This document shows positions 12,371 to 24,556 of a stretch of DNA of 64,000 nucleotides, piece after piece (position 1 is the stretch's first letter; the number at the start of each line of letters is the position of its first letter). The notes below the pieces were generated by a model. It had not been told where the DNA came from, searched no databases, and worked only from the letters and a program-made list of their open reading frames with translations. The stretch is taken from the NCBI GenBank assembly GCA_031216915.1, contig CM062289.1:395028674-395092673 (forward strand), written 5' to 3'. This DNA comes from Pictodentalium vernedei (lineage: Eukaryota; Mollusca; Scaphopoda; Dentaliida; Dentaliidae). Both the position numbers and the translations under genes were made by a program.

Positions 12371-12577
12371 CTGTCATCTGCAAAGTGAGGTCCCCAGAGG
12401 ATGAATTTACTATTTTAGTATGCAGGGTAGCATCACTAAATTTGCCCTCTGTGAACCTCAATCTGAATCAGGGACTCAAAACTAAACAGAAAGAGGTACC
12501 CAGAGGATAAACTGGCCCACTGTATGGGATAGCATCATCAAATTCACCCTCTGGTGACCTTATTCTGCAAATGTCAG
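12371..12577. repeat. Inverted-repeat element of about 207 bp
   Basis: CTGTCATCTGCAAAGTGAGG at the left end is mirrored, with mismatches, by the right end around CCTTATTCTGCAAATGTCAG; the inner portions (CCCCAGAGGATGAATTT against AAATTCACCCTCTGG) also pair. A 75-codon open frame over this stretch is best explained as repeat sequence and resembles no protein I know. Confidence 0.45.
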
Positions 12578-12610
12578 ACTGCTCATTTTCAGGCATGCCT
12601 CTGACCATTC

Positions 12611-12851
12611 TTAACCCTTTACCCAATGAATCGACTGCATCCGCCCACATAATATGCAAATTCAGCAGTTGAAAAAATATTATTTTTCAAAAAAGTTCAA
12701 CAAAAAACATATCCTGTGACCCCTCATTGGAACGAGCTCGTCGAGCTCGTTCCAATGAGGGGTCACATGATATGGTTTTGTTGAAATTTTTTGAAAAAAT
12801 GATATTTAAAATTATAAATTTTGATATCGTCTGTGTTGGGTAAAGGGTTAA
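12611..12851. mobile_element. Palindromic MITE, TTAA target site, outer type II
   Basis: It runs from TTAACCCTTTACCCAATG to GGTAAAGGGTTAA, with GCATCCGCCC near the left end and a full central hairpin built on GGAACGAGCTCGTCGAGCTC. The arms are long and almost fully complementary. Confidence 0.78.
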
Positions 12852-12938
12852 GGGCTCTAGGGGATCAGTTGCTAAACCTATTGAGTCAGAGAAAAACATA
12901 AAGTAGGATAACAAATGAATGAAGTTCATCTAAACTAT

Positions 12939-13014
12939 GTCATGTTCTCATTGTTACATTTTCTCCCTTATTGACTCGTCCACAAGCGAGAAAATGTAAC
13001 AATAAGAACATGAC
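12939..13014. repeat. Hairpin with arms of about 27 bp
   Basis: GTCATGTTCTCATTGTTACA and GTAACAATAAGAACATGAC are inverted copies around a loop of about 22 bases. It is probably the core of a MITE; no terminal repeats or target duplication were identified. Confidence 0.6.
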
Positions 13015-13108
13015 GTTTTCGCTCCTTTGTCCCAGCATCATTGACTGTTTGGCAGCAAAGTGAATCATTTAAATAGTAAACATGTTTTATTATATATAAA
13101 AATATATA

Positions 13109-13109
<1 letters not shown>

Positions 13110-13143
<34 letters not shown>
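13110..13143. repeat. Poly-C tract of 34 bases
   Basis: An uninterrupted C run follows AAAATATATAT. It is the longest of the G/C homopolymers in the window. The flanks (13015-13109 and 13144-13493) hold no gene or repeat I can name. Confidence 0.95.
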
Positions 13144-13145
<2 letters not shown>

Positions 13146-13493
13146 CTGCGACCCAGTGAAATGAGATGGGTGCGAGTGCAATTGCTCCTTCTATTTTACA
13201 GGAGCTAAAAAATGCACCTGTTGAAAAATATTGTGGAGCACTAATATACTGTGAGGGCATATAAATGTGTGTTGTTTTGAGAAAACAGCACTCATTGGCC
13301 AGTGGGAAGTAGTTACTATCATAGTTCAGCAGGTCCTCATACATTTAAAGTTTCTAGTGTTTGGTGACAATATTCCCTCAAAATTCATTCATTGACATTT
13401 TCCAGGGGCAATTTACTCCTGTCTCTGATTTCATTGGAGCTTAAAACTGCACTCGTCAGTTTTGTTCGTTTCCAGCACTGAGTGCCATCTGCC

Positions 13494-13728
13494 AAATCCT
13501 TTACCTAACATGAAAAGCAGACGACACTTGCAAAAAAAATTCTTGAGTAACTAATTTTTTTTTTATTTTTTGTCTCAAAAACATAGGTTATGACCCCTTG
13601 TTGGAACGAGCTCGTTCCAACAAGGGGTGATAACCTATGTTTTTGAGACAAAAGATAATTAAAATTAATTGGAGATTTTTGAGAATAGCGCTGGCCAGTT
13701 TTGGCCGTTGTGTTGGGTAAAGGGTTAA
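13494..13728. mobile_element. Palindromic MITE, outer type I in reverse orientation
   Basis: The right end GGTAAAGGGTTAA is intact; the left end reads AAATCCTTTACCTAAC, so the left TTAA has decayed. The arms carry GTCTCAAAAACATAGG and a centre GGAACGAGCTCGTTCC. From 13729 to 14694 the intron shows no gene or repeat I can support. Confidence 0.7.
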
Positions 13729-14694
13729 GCATTGCAGATGGAGCCTTTTTGCACACAAGTGACGAAGTATAGGTTTTTACAGCCAAACGCTTTCATTTTT
13801 TTTTATCGTAACCAAAACATTTTGTGTTTTCTAAGCATAGTTTTCTGTACGATAACCAGAATGACCAATATTGCTTATATCAGACTCTGCCATCGTTTCT
13901 TCTTGAGGTTCATGATAGAGCTTTCCAAGAAAGCATGCCAGAGCCTGGATATTTTTTAAAAAAAGTTAATAACAGGCATTAACCATCCTCAATTACTAAT
14001 ATTCCTGACTAAAAATGATTTATTTTATATCGCTGGAAATAAAAATGGGGCAAGTTATATTATGATTTGTAAACTCATTAAAAACTGAAAAGTGTTTTGA
14101 TAATAATTTAATAAGGCCCCCAGGCCTCCAAATAAGTTGCAAATGGTCCTTCAGGTTACGGGGAGGTTACAATGATTCAAATATCTGTGATCATTTTCAG
14201 TGGTAAACGGAAACTTTCGGGGCTCGTTTTTCGATGGGAATCTGATTCCTGTAATATTCGAGTAAAACAAAAATACGGTAATCCAAGTTGATTTCTGTCC
14301 ATGCTTAAGGTGGAATCTGTATTTCTGGCACTTTTGTTGCAGATATTATTTAATGTCCATAATTAATCTAAAAACCAGACGAGGTATAAACATTTCACCG
14401 TACGCGTGAATTAAACCCGTCTAAGTTCAAAGTATTTATATCAGGACTTGTCACCTTATGTTATAAGGGGAGGCCAGTCACTGACTCAGTCATTCAATGT
14501 CATTGCTTTTTCATACCATAACCCCTGTAGAAACAATTTGTGCTGTACACATAGTGTATTGTTAGTGATTCACCGATGAGTATTTCAGACCGTCATCCAC
14601 TTGCCAATTAGTTGATTGCACAATCAGCCAATTGTGAGTGCCGATGTCAGATAGTCACAACCAAAAGGAATAGTATATTCAAGAATGCATAGTA

Positions 14695-15124
14695 CAGTGG
14701 AGCCCACTTAATTGGATATCTCTTAATTGTATATCCCTGTTAATTGAATATAATTTCCCAACACAAAACCATTTACCATACTCCCAGTACAAATTTGACC
14801 TGATAATTGAATATAGGTTATAGAGTAAACTCCTGTTAATTGAATAAAAAAAATCTTGTAACATGTAGAAAAATTACCCTGATTCTCCCCAGTTTTCCTT
14901 TGGTTATAGACCTATTTGCCTCAGTACATCTAATACAGGCATTTAGTCTATTATATCTTGTTTGACAGAGCTCATGGAGCTCTGTCAAACAAAATATAAT
15001 AGAATAAATGCTAAGATTATCTCTGGAATACAGGAAATTGACACAATCCTTGTTAATTGAATATTCCTGTTAATTGAATAATTTTCTCTGGCAAAGTGGG
15101 TATTCAATTAACCGGGTTCCACTG
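14695..15124. mobile_element. pogo/Tc1-like MITE
   Basis: It has inverted ends: CAGTGGAGCCCACTTAATTG on the left and, as reverse complement, CAGTGGAACCCGGTTAATTG on the right. Inside are repeated TTAATTGAATA blocks and a hairpin at 14945-15005 (TTGACAGAGCTC/GAGCTCTGTCAA). The left flank is TA, the target used by Tc1/mariner/pogo elements; the right flank is CATA, so the duplication is not perfect. It has no coding capacity. A degraded relative lies at 61920-62256. Confidence 0.6.
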
Positions 15125-16037
15125 CATAGGTTTTAATTTTAGAGCTGAGAGGTCTGGGGATGTAAACTGTGGTTGCGGTTTCAAATTTTTAAAGCAAAAA
15201 ACCCCAGTTGCGGTTGTCCTTGAGCCTATAAAAACCATCCATTTATAACTATCAGATCGGTCCTTTATTGCAACATCTTCTACTAACAACTAACAAGGCA
15301 TCTTCTGTGGATAGTATCAGTTGAATAAATAATTATGACCTATCTATGCCTGTAATGTTGTAAAATGTAAGTAAAAAAAAAACCCAAACTTTTCTGGGTA
15401 ACCTGACCGACCCTAAAATTTTTATCCAGTAAAAGTCGCTCATTTAGATCATTGTAACCCCAAATTTTCATCCGACTTCCAACTGTGAATTTGAAACTGA
15501 TTTTGGAGTTCAAACTTTCAAAATTACATGCAGAAATAAATATGTTGGACATTATAAATGAAGAGCAAGTAGCAAGCTCTACTTCAGTAAAGGAAACTAC
15601 ATTTGATAAACTGATGAACATTTTCACAATGCTTCACGGTTGGTGTTGACAGGTCATGAATATTATTGAATATCGTGTTGAGTTTCGTGTATTGATAGTA
15701 AAAGCCCCAAATCTTAGCTTACTGTCTTGAAAATATCAGTGGTGCATGTATAGTGAACAGCAGTTTTGTTTTTTAATTCCATTAAAATGTATATATAGAA
15801 ATTATTGACATTGGCCAACAGATGCCCAGTTACTGCTTAGTTTAAGTGAATTATGTGCTGATTCTGTAGTTCGATATTTGTTTTATTTCTGTCAGAAAAC
15901 ACTTGGTGCTTTCAATTTTGAAACCAAATTTGCAGTTGTGTTTCCCAGCTCTAGTTAATTTTACAGTCAGGTCGATTGGTTTTGGTTCATTGACCTCAGG
16001 AGCCTGTCACTGTGTGTATCAAAATAAAACAACAGTG

Positions 16038-16098
16038 GAAACAAGTTGAACAGTGTAGCGTCTTTGATCAAGGATCAGTTACACTGTTAACTTGTTTC
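16038..16098. repeat. Short inverted repeat in an otherwise unassigned intron stretch
   Basis: GAAACAAGTTGAACAGTGTA and TACACTGTTAACTTGTTTC pair across about 22 bases. The surrounding 15125-17041 is AT-rich intron with no gene, RNA gene or named repeat that I can see. Confidence 0.5.
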
Positions 16099-17041
16099 TG
16101 CTGATGTTGTATTTCATAGAGTCATCACATGACAAGTGGCATGTATGTCACGAGCAGCTATCAAGTGGAAGATCAGACCAATAATGATTCCTGTCAATCA
16201 TTGTGACAATTTATTAAGCTTGTTACTGCTTGTATGAGATTGTGAATAAAACAGATATGAACAATTTTGCCCCTGTGGTGTTCCATGTAACCATCAGCAT
16301 GAACCGATGTTCAAACTTGTCTGCCTATGTCAGTCGCGATTGCCGAACATCGGTTAATCACTAGTCATTGTTTTATGTTGGATTTTCCTGCATGTGATCA
16401 GCACATTCAGGAAAATCAAACAAATACAACAACTGCGCGTATGTATGATGCAAACTGTGCTCTGAAGTTTCAGTCACAAACGAGTGACACACATTGATTT
16501 GAGGGAATAAGTAAATCAAGGTAAGCAAACTTACTGTCTGATTTACTGTGTCAAGAGAAGCAAACCCATACAAAGAATGCATGTTGAACTGCATTATAAT
16601 GCCATAGTCAATATTAAGCCCATGAAATTTGCTACAGCAAACTGTTACAGAAGGGGAAATTTTTGAATTGTTAGGGCAGCATCAGCCATGAATTTAGCTG
16701 CCAGTGATGAAGAAATGTGCACAGCAGGGTATTTTGGACAAAAATAAAAACAAAATGGGTTTGATAACAATAAACTGAAAATTAATTAACCTTGGTCGAA
16801 AACTGTGAATCAACTTAATATGGTCTCAGCATGCCCATAAAAGCTATGATTAGAAATAGGTTACCATGGGTTATGATCAGTTGACACTCAAGTAACCCAT
16901 AAACAGGTTATGATCACTAAATTAGCGTAACCTATAAACAGGTTACAAAAAAATCCTTATTTTGAGGTTTGGGCCCCCCACAAAGTAGATCTTCTGTTTT
17001 ATCAGGCGATGTTTTGCAAAATTGCATGTGGGCAGGCTTTT

Positions 17042-18866
17042 TAGCTCACCGAAGGGAGCTTAACTTATCACCGGCCGTCCGTCTTCGTCCATCGTCCGTC
17101 GTTGTGAACATTTCTCAAACGACTTCTCCTCTGAAACCACTGGTCTGATTTTCACGAAACTTCATGTGGATGTTCATTACTATATGGCAATTCATGTTTG
17201 TTCAAATGAAATAGCCACGTCCCTTGGGGGCTCTGTATGGGGCATAACTCTGATAGCACCTTATGAATTATAGAAAATTATTAAAAAATCTTCTTCTCCA
17301 GAACCAGTGGGCAGAATCTTTTGATACTAGGTATGCAGCATCTTGGTATTGGTCTGATTCAAGTTTGTTCAAGTCGAGTCCCTCAACCAATATTGGGGCT
17401 CACTATGGGGACTTGAATTTTTACTTATTGCAATTTAAGAAAAATTCTTTAAAAATCTTCTTCTCCAGAACCAATGGGCAGAATCTTTTGATATTTGGTA
17501 TACAGCATTATGGGGTGGATCTGATTCAAGTTTGTTCAAATCGGCCCCCTAGATTCATAATTGGGCTCACTATAGAAGCCCAAATTCGAACTTAGTGCAT
17601 TTCAGGAAAAATTTCTTAAAAAAATCTTCTTCTCCAGATCCAGCAGGCAGAATCTTTTGATATTTGGTATGCAACATTGTGGGGTGGATCTGATTCAAGT
17701 TTGTTCAAATCGGCCCCCAGGATTCACATTTAGGCTCAGTTTAGAAGCCCGAATTCGAACTTAGTGCATTTATTTCAGACAAATTTCTTAAAAAGTCTTC
17801 TTCTCCAGATCCAGCAGGCAGAATCTTTTGATATTTGGTATGCAACATTGTGGGGTGGATCTGATGTAAGTTTGTTCAAATCGGCCCCCTGGATTCATAT
17901 TTGGAGTCACAAAAGAAGCTTGAATATGAACTTAGTGCATTTCTGGCAAATTTCTTTAAAAATCTTCTTCTCCAGATCCAGCAGGCAGAATCATTTGATA
18001 TTGGGTATGCAGCATGCTTAGGGGGGTGAGATTCAATTTGTTCAAGCCAAGTCCCTGGGTTCATATTTGGGCTCACTGTGGTAGCCCTAATTGTAACTTA
18101 GTTCAAAATGAGGAATTTTTGTTAAAAATCTTCTTCAGATCCAGCAGTCGGAATGTTTTGATATTTGGTATGCAGCATCCTTAGGGGGTTGAGATTCAAG
18201 TTTGTTCAAGCCATATCCCTAGGTCCATATTTAGTCTCACTGTGGGAGCCTGAATTGTAAGTTAGTTCGAAATGAGGAATTTTCTTAAAAAATCTTCTTC
18301 TTCAGATCCAGGAGTCAGAATGTTTTGATATGTGGTGTGTAGCATCCTTAGGGGGTGAGATTCAAGTTTGTTAACCAAGTCCCTGGGTCCATATTTGGGT
18401 TCCCTGTGGGAGCCCGAATTATAACTTAGTCAATATGAGGAATTTTTCTTTAAAAATCTTCTTCTTCAGATTCAGCAGTTGGAATGTTTTGATATTTGGC
18501 ATGCAGCATCCTTGGGGTGAGATTCAAGTTTGTTCAAGCCAAGTCCCTGGGTTCATATTTGGGCTCACTGTGGGAGCCCGAATGATAACTTAGTTCAAAA
18601 TGAGGAATTTTCTTTAAAAATCTTCTTCTTCAGATCCAGGAGTCGGAATGTTTTGATATTTGGTATGCAGCATCCTTAGGGGGGGGGTAAGATTCAAGTT
18701 TGTTCAAGCCATGTCCCTAGTTCCATAAAATTTGTCTCTCATGACTTCATTCCTTTGTCGTGTTGATGAACCATGTCTAACTGAATGTGACCCCAAATAC
18801 TTCTTTGAACCACTTTGATTGAATCACTTTGCCCGGTGAGCGATTAAGGTCCCTTGGGGCCTCTTG
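17042..18866 (+). mobile_element. Helentron/Helitron-like element with about eight tandem units
   Basis: It begins in TTTTT followed by AGCTCACCGAAGGGAGCT, then GTCCGTCTTCGTCCATCGTC. Tandem units of roughly 170-180 bp follow; each carries CTTCTTCTCCAGATCCAGCA or a variant, GATATTTGGTATGCA, TTCAAGTTTGTTCAA and TTTGGGCTCACT. It ends GGTGAGCGATTAAGG, CCCTTGGGGCCTCTTG, a hairpin with a TCTTG tail. The same family recurs three times between 19825 and 23302. The tandem units and ends are visible; the Helentron class is inference. Confidence 0.55.
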
Positions 18867-19824
18867 CATTCCTAACTACTCTCTTTTACTAATTTTCATA
18901 ACTAAGAAACTAATTTATTTTTTTATCACAGATGTAATAACAGGCTAGGTCTCTTGTCCATTGGTAAAGCAGGTGATAACTTAATATCACTATCCCAGTA
19001 AGAGTGCTCATGCTTCAACTTTTACCAGATTTATTTTGTAGGCAAAAGTAGATACCATCCTCTCGAATTTTGGTGGTTTGGCCATTAAAAAAAAATGTCT
19101 ATGTTCTCAGGCAATTGTGCCTCAAATTTTTGATGAGGGAGGGAGGCTTTTTATTTTTATATTCTGAAATCTGAAAAAGATACTCTAAAAAAAATATATT
19201 CACACTTCAGAAAGAAATCTTATACATATATGATCAGGAATATGGATGACTATGAGTACTCCCCAAATCATGATATTTCATTAAGAAAAGGATCATAGGC
19301 CCATGCTCTTTGGAGATCTTACCGTACCTTAACTTAAGAGCAGAAACTGGATTTTTTTTAAGGGGAGGAGAAACATGAGAATGTATCTGCCAAAAGTGTC
19401 AATAAGTTCAGTACGGTATCAAGAAACACTTATTGCTGCAAATTATCATTGTCTGCTTTGCTAATGTAGCACACAAATATTCAGTAATTTTTACTGTTAA
19501 CCCAAACTCTAGACTAGTGTTATCACATATATTGCGAAATGCTTTAATCAACTTGTTTGTTGATGACATGCCAAAGTCGCTCCATTGCAGGATTATGTGC
19601 AGTCCGGTACTTATTTTAAATGATAAAAGGTGCATTTTCTTAAAAAATCTTCCATGTACCAACAACATAGAAACCATATATCAGAGAATGGAGAAATATG
19701 AAGCAAACTATGGAGGAAAACGCGAACATGAAGTTGAAATACTATGGAGAAATGCGTACCGGTACTCAAATTTCCGATCCCAAAATACTGACCGGGTAAA
19801 TTTTTTTTGACCGGGCAGAATTTT
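18867..19824. other. Intron stretch without recognised feature
   Basis: AT-rich sequence lies between two copies of the AGCTCACC family. A 125-codon open frame at 19433-19810 opens with TTG and resembles no protein family I know; I regard it as chance. No repeat or RNA gene was recognised. Confidence 0.4.
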
Positions 19825-21380
19825 TTAGCTGACCGAAGGGAGCTTAACTTATCACTTGCAGGCCGTCGTCGTCCGTCATCCTGAACATTTTTCAAACAAC
19901 TTCTCCCCTGAAACCACTGGTCCGATTTTCACGAAACTTCATGTGGATGTTCATTACTATATGGCAATTCAGATCTGTTCAAATCAAGTGGCCACATCCC
20001 TTGGGGGGCTCTGTATGGGGCATAACTCTGATAGCACCGTATGAATTATAGAAAAATTATTAAAAAATCTTCTTCTCCAGAACCAGTGTGCAGAATCTTT
20101 TGATACTTGGTATGCAGCATCTTGGTATGGGTCTGATTCAAGTTTGTTCAAATCGGCCCCCTGGATTCATATTTGGGCTCACTATAGAAGCCCAGATTCG
20201 AACTTAGTGCATTTCAGGCAAATTTCTTTAAAAATCTTCTCCAGATCCAGCAGGCAGAATCTTTTGATATTTGGTATGCAACATTGTGGGGTGAATCTGA
20301 TTCAAGTTTGTTCAAATCCGCTCCCTGGATTCACATTTAGGCTCAGTATAGAAGCCTGAATTCGAACTTAGTGCATTTCAGGCAAATTTCTTTAAAAATC
20401 TTCTCCAGATGCAGCAGGCAGAATCTTTTGATATTTGGTATGCAACATTGTGGGGTGGATCTGATTCAAGTTCGTTCAAATCGGCCCTCTGGATTCATAT
20501 TTGGGCTCAATATAGAAGCCTGTATTTGAAATTAGTGCATTTCAGGCAAATTCCTTAAAAAATCTTCTTCTCAAGTTCCAGCAGGCATAATCTTTTGATA
20601 TTTGGTTTGCAACATTGTGGGGTGGATCTGATTCAAGTTTGTTCAAATCGTCCCCCTGGGTTCATATTTGGGCTCACTATAAAAGCTTGAATTCGAACTT
20701 AGTGCATTTCAGGCAAATTTCTTAAAAAAATCTTCTCCAGGTCCAGCAGACAGAATCTTTTGATATTTGGTATGCAACATTGTGGGGTGGATCTGATTCA
20801 AGTTTGTTCAAATCGACCCCCTGGGTTCATATTTGGGTTCAGTATAGGAGCCCAATTTGAACTTAGTGCATTTCAGGCACATTTCTTCAAAAATCGTCAT
20901 CTCAAGATCCAGCAGACAGAATCTTTTGATATTGGGTATGCAGCATGCTTAGGTCAGTGGAATTCAAGTTTGTTCAAGCCATGTCCCTAGGTCCATATTT
21001 GGGCTCACTGTGGGAGCCCGAATGATAACTTAGTTCAAAGTGAGGAATTTTCTTTAAAAATCTTCTTCTTCAGATCCAGCAGTCAGATTGTTTTGATATT
21101 TGGTATGCAGCATCCTTAGGGGGTGAGATTCAAATTTGTTCAAGCCATGTCCCTAGGTCCATATTTGGGCTCACTGTGGGAGCTTGAATTATAACTTAGT
21201 TCGAAATGAGGAATTTTCTTAAAAAATCTTTTTCTTCAGATCCAGGAGTCGGAATGTTTTGATATGTGGTATGTAGCATGCTTAGAGGGGGGAGATTCAA
21301 GTTTGTTAAAGCCAAGTCCCTGCGTCCATATTTGGGCTCCCTGTGGGAGCCCGAATTATAACGTAGTCAATATGAGGAAT
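19825..21380 (+). mobile_element. Helentron-like AGCTCACC-family element lacking its own 3' end
   Basis: The start AGCTGACCGAAGGGAGCT follows a T run. About seven units of the same tandem family as 17042-18866 follow, with GGGGTGGATCTGATTCAAG and TTCGAACTTAGTGCATTTCA. It stops without the GGGGCCTCTTG tail where another 5' end begins at 21381, so it is truncated by, or shares an end with, its neighbours. Confidence 0.5.
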
Positions 21381-21782
21381 TTTTAGATCACCGAAGGGAG
21401 CTCAACTTATCACTGCCGTCCGTCGTCCATCGTCGTCAGTCGTTGTGAACATTTTTCAAACGACTTCTCCTCTGAAACCACTGGTCCAATTTTCACGAAA
21501 CTTCATGTGCATGTTCATTTCTATATGGCAGTTCATGTTTGTTCAAATGAAATGGCCACGTCCCTTGGAGGCTCTGTATGGGGCATAACTCTGATAGCAC
21601 CTTATGAATTATAAAAAAATTATTAAAAAATCTTCTTCTCCAGAACCAGCAGGCAGAATCTTTTGATACTTGGTATGCAGCATCTTGGTATGGGTCTGAT
21701 TCAAGTTTGTTCAAATCGAGTCCCTCAACCAATATTGGGGCTCACTATTGGGGTGTGGATTTTTACTTGGTCCAATTTTAAA
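21381..21782 (+). mobile_element. 5' fragment of a Helentron-like AGCTCACC-family element
   Basis: A second 5' end (AGATCACCGAAGGGAGCTCA) with the CCGTCCGTCGTCC stretch and one tandem unit. It breaks off at about 21782 into roughly 84 bases of unrelated sequence before the next 5' end. It shows no 3' terminus of its own. Confidence 0.5.
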
Positions 21783-21866
21783 TTTGCATTGGTTATAAAA
21801 AGAGAGCATGTGGCAGCCAAAGTGACCAGACGGGAGGGCCTGAGAAATAGATTTGTTTTAACTTTT

Positions 21867-23302
21867 TTAGCTCACCGAAGGGAGCTTAACTTATCACTTG
21901 CCGTCTGTCGTCGTCCGTCGTTGTGAACATTTTTCAAACGACTTCTCTGAAACCACTGGTCCGATTTTCACGAAACTTCATGTGGATGTTCATTACTATA
22001 TGGCAATTCATGTTTGTTCAAATGAAATGGCCACGTCCCTTGGGGCTCTGTATGGGGCATAACTCTGATAGCACCTTATGAATTATAGAAAAATTATTAA
22101 AAAATCTCCTTCTCCAGAACCAGTGGGCAGAATCTTTTGATACTTGGTATGCAGCATCTTGGTATGGGTCTGATTCAAGTTTGTTCAAATCGAGTCCCTC
22201 AACCAATATTGGGGCTCACTATGGGGGCGTGAATTTTTACTTAGTCCAATTTAAGAAAAATTCTTTAAAAATCTTCTTCTCAGAACTAATGGGCAGAATC
22301 TTTTGATATTTGGTATGCAGCATCTTGGTATAGGTCTGATTCAAGTTTGTTCAAATCGAGTCCCTTGATCAATATTGGGGCTCCCTATAGGTGCATGAAT
22401 TTTTCCTTAGTGCAATTTAAGGAAAAATCTTCTTCTTCAGAACCAGTGGGCAGAATCTTTTGATATTTGGTATACAGCATCTTGGTATGGGTCTGATTCA
22501 AGTTTGTTCAAATGGAGTCCCTTGATCAATTTTGGGGCTCACTATGGGGACCTGAATTTTTACTTAGTGCAATTTAAGAAACAAAAATTAAAAATCTTCT
22601 TCTCCAAAACCAATGGGCAGGATCTTTTGATATTTGGAATACAGCATCATGGTATGGGTCTTATTCAAGTTTGTTCAAATTGAGTCCCTCGACAATATTG
22701 GGGCTCACTAAAGGGGTGTGAATTTTTACTTAGTGCAATTTAAGAAAATTTCTTTAAAAATCTTTTTTTCCGGAACCGATGGGCGGAATCTTTTGATATT
22801 TGCTATACAGCATCTTGGTATGGGTCTGATTCAAGTTTGTTCAAATTGAGTCCCTCGATCAATATTGGGGCTCACTAAAGGGGTGTGAATTTTTACTTAG
22901 TGCAATTTAAAAAAAATCTTCAACAATCTTCTTTACCGGAACCAGTGGGCAGAATCTTTAGATATTTGGTATGCAGCATCTTGGTATGGGTTGGATTCAC
23001 GTTGTTCAAATTGAGTCTTTTGATCAATATTGGGGCTCATTATGGGGGGGGGGGGGGGGGGGGGTGTAAATGTTTACTTTGTGCAATTCAAGGAAAATTC
23101 TTTAAAAATCTTCTTCAGAACCATCATGCAGAATCTTTTGATATTTGATCAGCAGCATTGTCCCATTCAGTCCTGTTGATGTTTCAGCTCCACAGAGAGT
23201 ATAGATTTACTCTGTAGAACCTAAAGAATAGCTTTTGATAAAATTTGTGTCTTAGCAGTATGGAACATTCGGTGAGCACCTAAGGCCCACTGGGGCCTCT
23301 TG
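21867..23302 (+). mobile_element. Helentron/Helitron-like AGCTCACC-family element, complete ends
   Basis: It starts TTTTTT then AGCTCACCGAAGGGAGCT, followed by CCGTCTGTCGTCGTCCGTC. Six or seven tandem units follow, with GGCAGAATCTTTTGATA, TGGTATGGGTCTGATTCAAG and AATATTGGGGCTCACTA. The end is GGTGAGCACCTAAGG, CCCACTGGGGCCTCTTG before a T run. An uninterrupted 21-base G run at 23044-23064 interrupts the last unit. The following 23303-23802 holds no gene or named repeat. Confidence 0.55.
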
Positions 23303-23802
23303 TTTTTTGTTTTTTTTACTGGTATTAAAAAAGTTTCTATGCAGTGGAAATTTAATGACACGACCATTGCCTGATAACATAGACTTGTTTTTTAATGGCC
23401 TTACATTGGGTAAAGTGCGAACAAGCATTTTTGTTCCTAATAAAAAATTTCACTTTTTGGCCCTCATGGGCACATGCTCATCAGTTTTAGAAGAACAAAA
23501 TTACAAATTTGTTTAATCCACTTTTACAACTCTAAAATGGCCAGCTCATAATTAGAGAATAATTTACACCATTTCAAAACCTTTAAAACCTAATACTCCT
23601 TTTCTACAGCTTGCAGGAAGTCTTTGATTGTCTTTTCACCTGTCTGAAAAGCCTAGCATAAGTTTTTAAGTCTTTTTTTTGGGAGGTGGGGGGTGTGGGA
23701 GGGGGAGTTTTTCAGTGTCGTTTCACACACATTTTCCAGACAAATAACCAAGCCTAATTCTTTCTAATTCAGTCAGTGCTGCAGATGTCCTATATGTATA
23801 CT

Positions 23803-24004
23803 GCATACTGCACATTGATGGTGCACTTGTCTTCAGCCAGTGCTAACCCTGCTTGTCAAAGTTGTGTGGAGTTACTATGATGGGGAGTCTGACAGTTGCT
23901 CGCCACTGTTCAGTGGTTCTCTCTGGGTGTTCCAGTTTCCTCCACCCACAAAAACTGTCCTACTTGAGGTGACCCTGGCTGTCAAAAGTGTAATTAAACC
24001 CCAA

Positions 24005-24051
<47 letters not shown>
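23803..24051 (+). mobile_element. 5'-truncated SINE with long (AAAT)n tail
   Basis: The sequence from GCATACTGCACATTGATGG to AATTAAACCCCAATAAAT matches the 3' half of the SINEs at 59846-60098 and, on the other strand, 60133-60544. It shares GACAGTTGCTCG and GTTTCCTCCACCCA. The head with its pol III boxes is missing. The tail is a dozen AAAT/AATA units. A reverse-strand open frame here with repeated YLFI is only a translation of this microsatellite. Confidence 0.75.
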
Positions 24052-24052
<1 letters not shown>

Positions 24053-24182
24053 AGATAATAAGCACTCAACCAGTTAAAATGGTGCAGAAGGGAAATTTTT
24101 CTTATCCCAAAAAAGGAAGAAAAAATTAAAGTTTATTCCTCAAAAAATTCATTTGAAAAGATTACGTGACTGTTTTTTTCAG

Positions 24183-24270
24183 GTGATATGTTTAATAAAA
24201 CAAATTGGCACAGGATTAGTGTTTTTCGTCCAGGATTAAGAGAGAATGTTGCTGCAAATATCAGGAAAGG
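24183..24270 (+). CDS. SSBP1: Mitochondrial single-stranded DNA-binding protein, internal exon (central OB-fold)
   Basis: TTTTTTTCAG precedes the exon and GTATGT follows it. Between a two-base split codon on each side are 28 codons: DMFNKTN, WHRISVFRPGLRE, NVAANIRK. WHRISVFRPGLR is close to a signature of metazoan mtSSB (human WHRISVFRPGLRD from memory). The split glycine codon from 11258 joins correctly. Compared with the human protein the loop before the WHR motif is about ten residues shorter, resembling arthropod and mollusc forms. The intron before it is about 12.9 kb and the one after about 32.4 kb, both filled with mobile elements. Confidence is high because splice sites, frame and order agree. 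Confidence 0.95.
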
Positions 24271-24314
24271 GTATGTAACAAGTCATAAATTGTGTTATGT
24301 CATGCTTTACCTGT

Positions 24315-24556
24315 TTAACCCCTTTGAACCCCAGAGGCCGCTTTTCCGGCCCAGTAACTTGATACTTCATAATTTCATTAAGTAGGTTGACTTTTGAGTG
24401 AAGGTGTGGTGTAGACCAATCAATATTTTCAACGTGCAGCCACAAGGCAGCACGTTGAAAATATTAATTGGTCTACCCCCAAATAAAGAATATGGACGCT
24501 TTCCATTGCTGCCATTGAACTGATATGGAAGGTACCACTAGGGTTCAAAGGGTTAA
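24315..24556. mobile_element. Second family of TTAA MITE (TTAACCCCTTTGAACCC ends)
   Basis: TTAACCCCTTTGAACCC on the left is mirrored by GGGTTCAAAGGGTTAA on the right. A hairpin at about 24411-24478 pairs GTAGACCAATCAATATTTTC with GAAAATATTAATTGGTCTAC. Ends and TTAA target are piggyBac-like, but the interior is unrelated to the ACCCAA types. It lies 45 bases after an SSBP1 exon. The stretch 24557-25001 has no feature I recognise. Confidence 0.65.

Noticed and set aside
12283-12510. 75-codon frame with balanced composition
   Set aside because: It overlaps an inverted-repeat element (12371-12577), so its regularity comes from the repeat.
19433-19810. 125-codon open frame on the + strand
   Set aside because: It starts with TTG and shows no recognisable domain; its right end runs into a poly-T/DIRS-unrelated repeat start. 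Chance is the simplest explanation.
23875-24069. - strand frame with repeated YLFI, resembling a membrane protein
   Set aside because: It is the translation of the (AAAT)n tail of a SINE.
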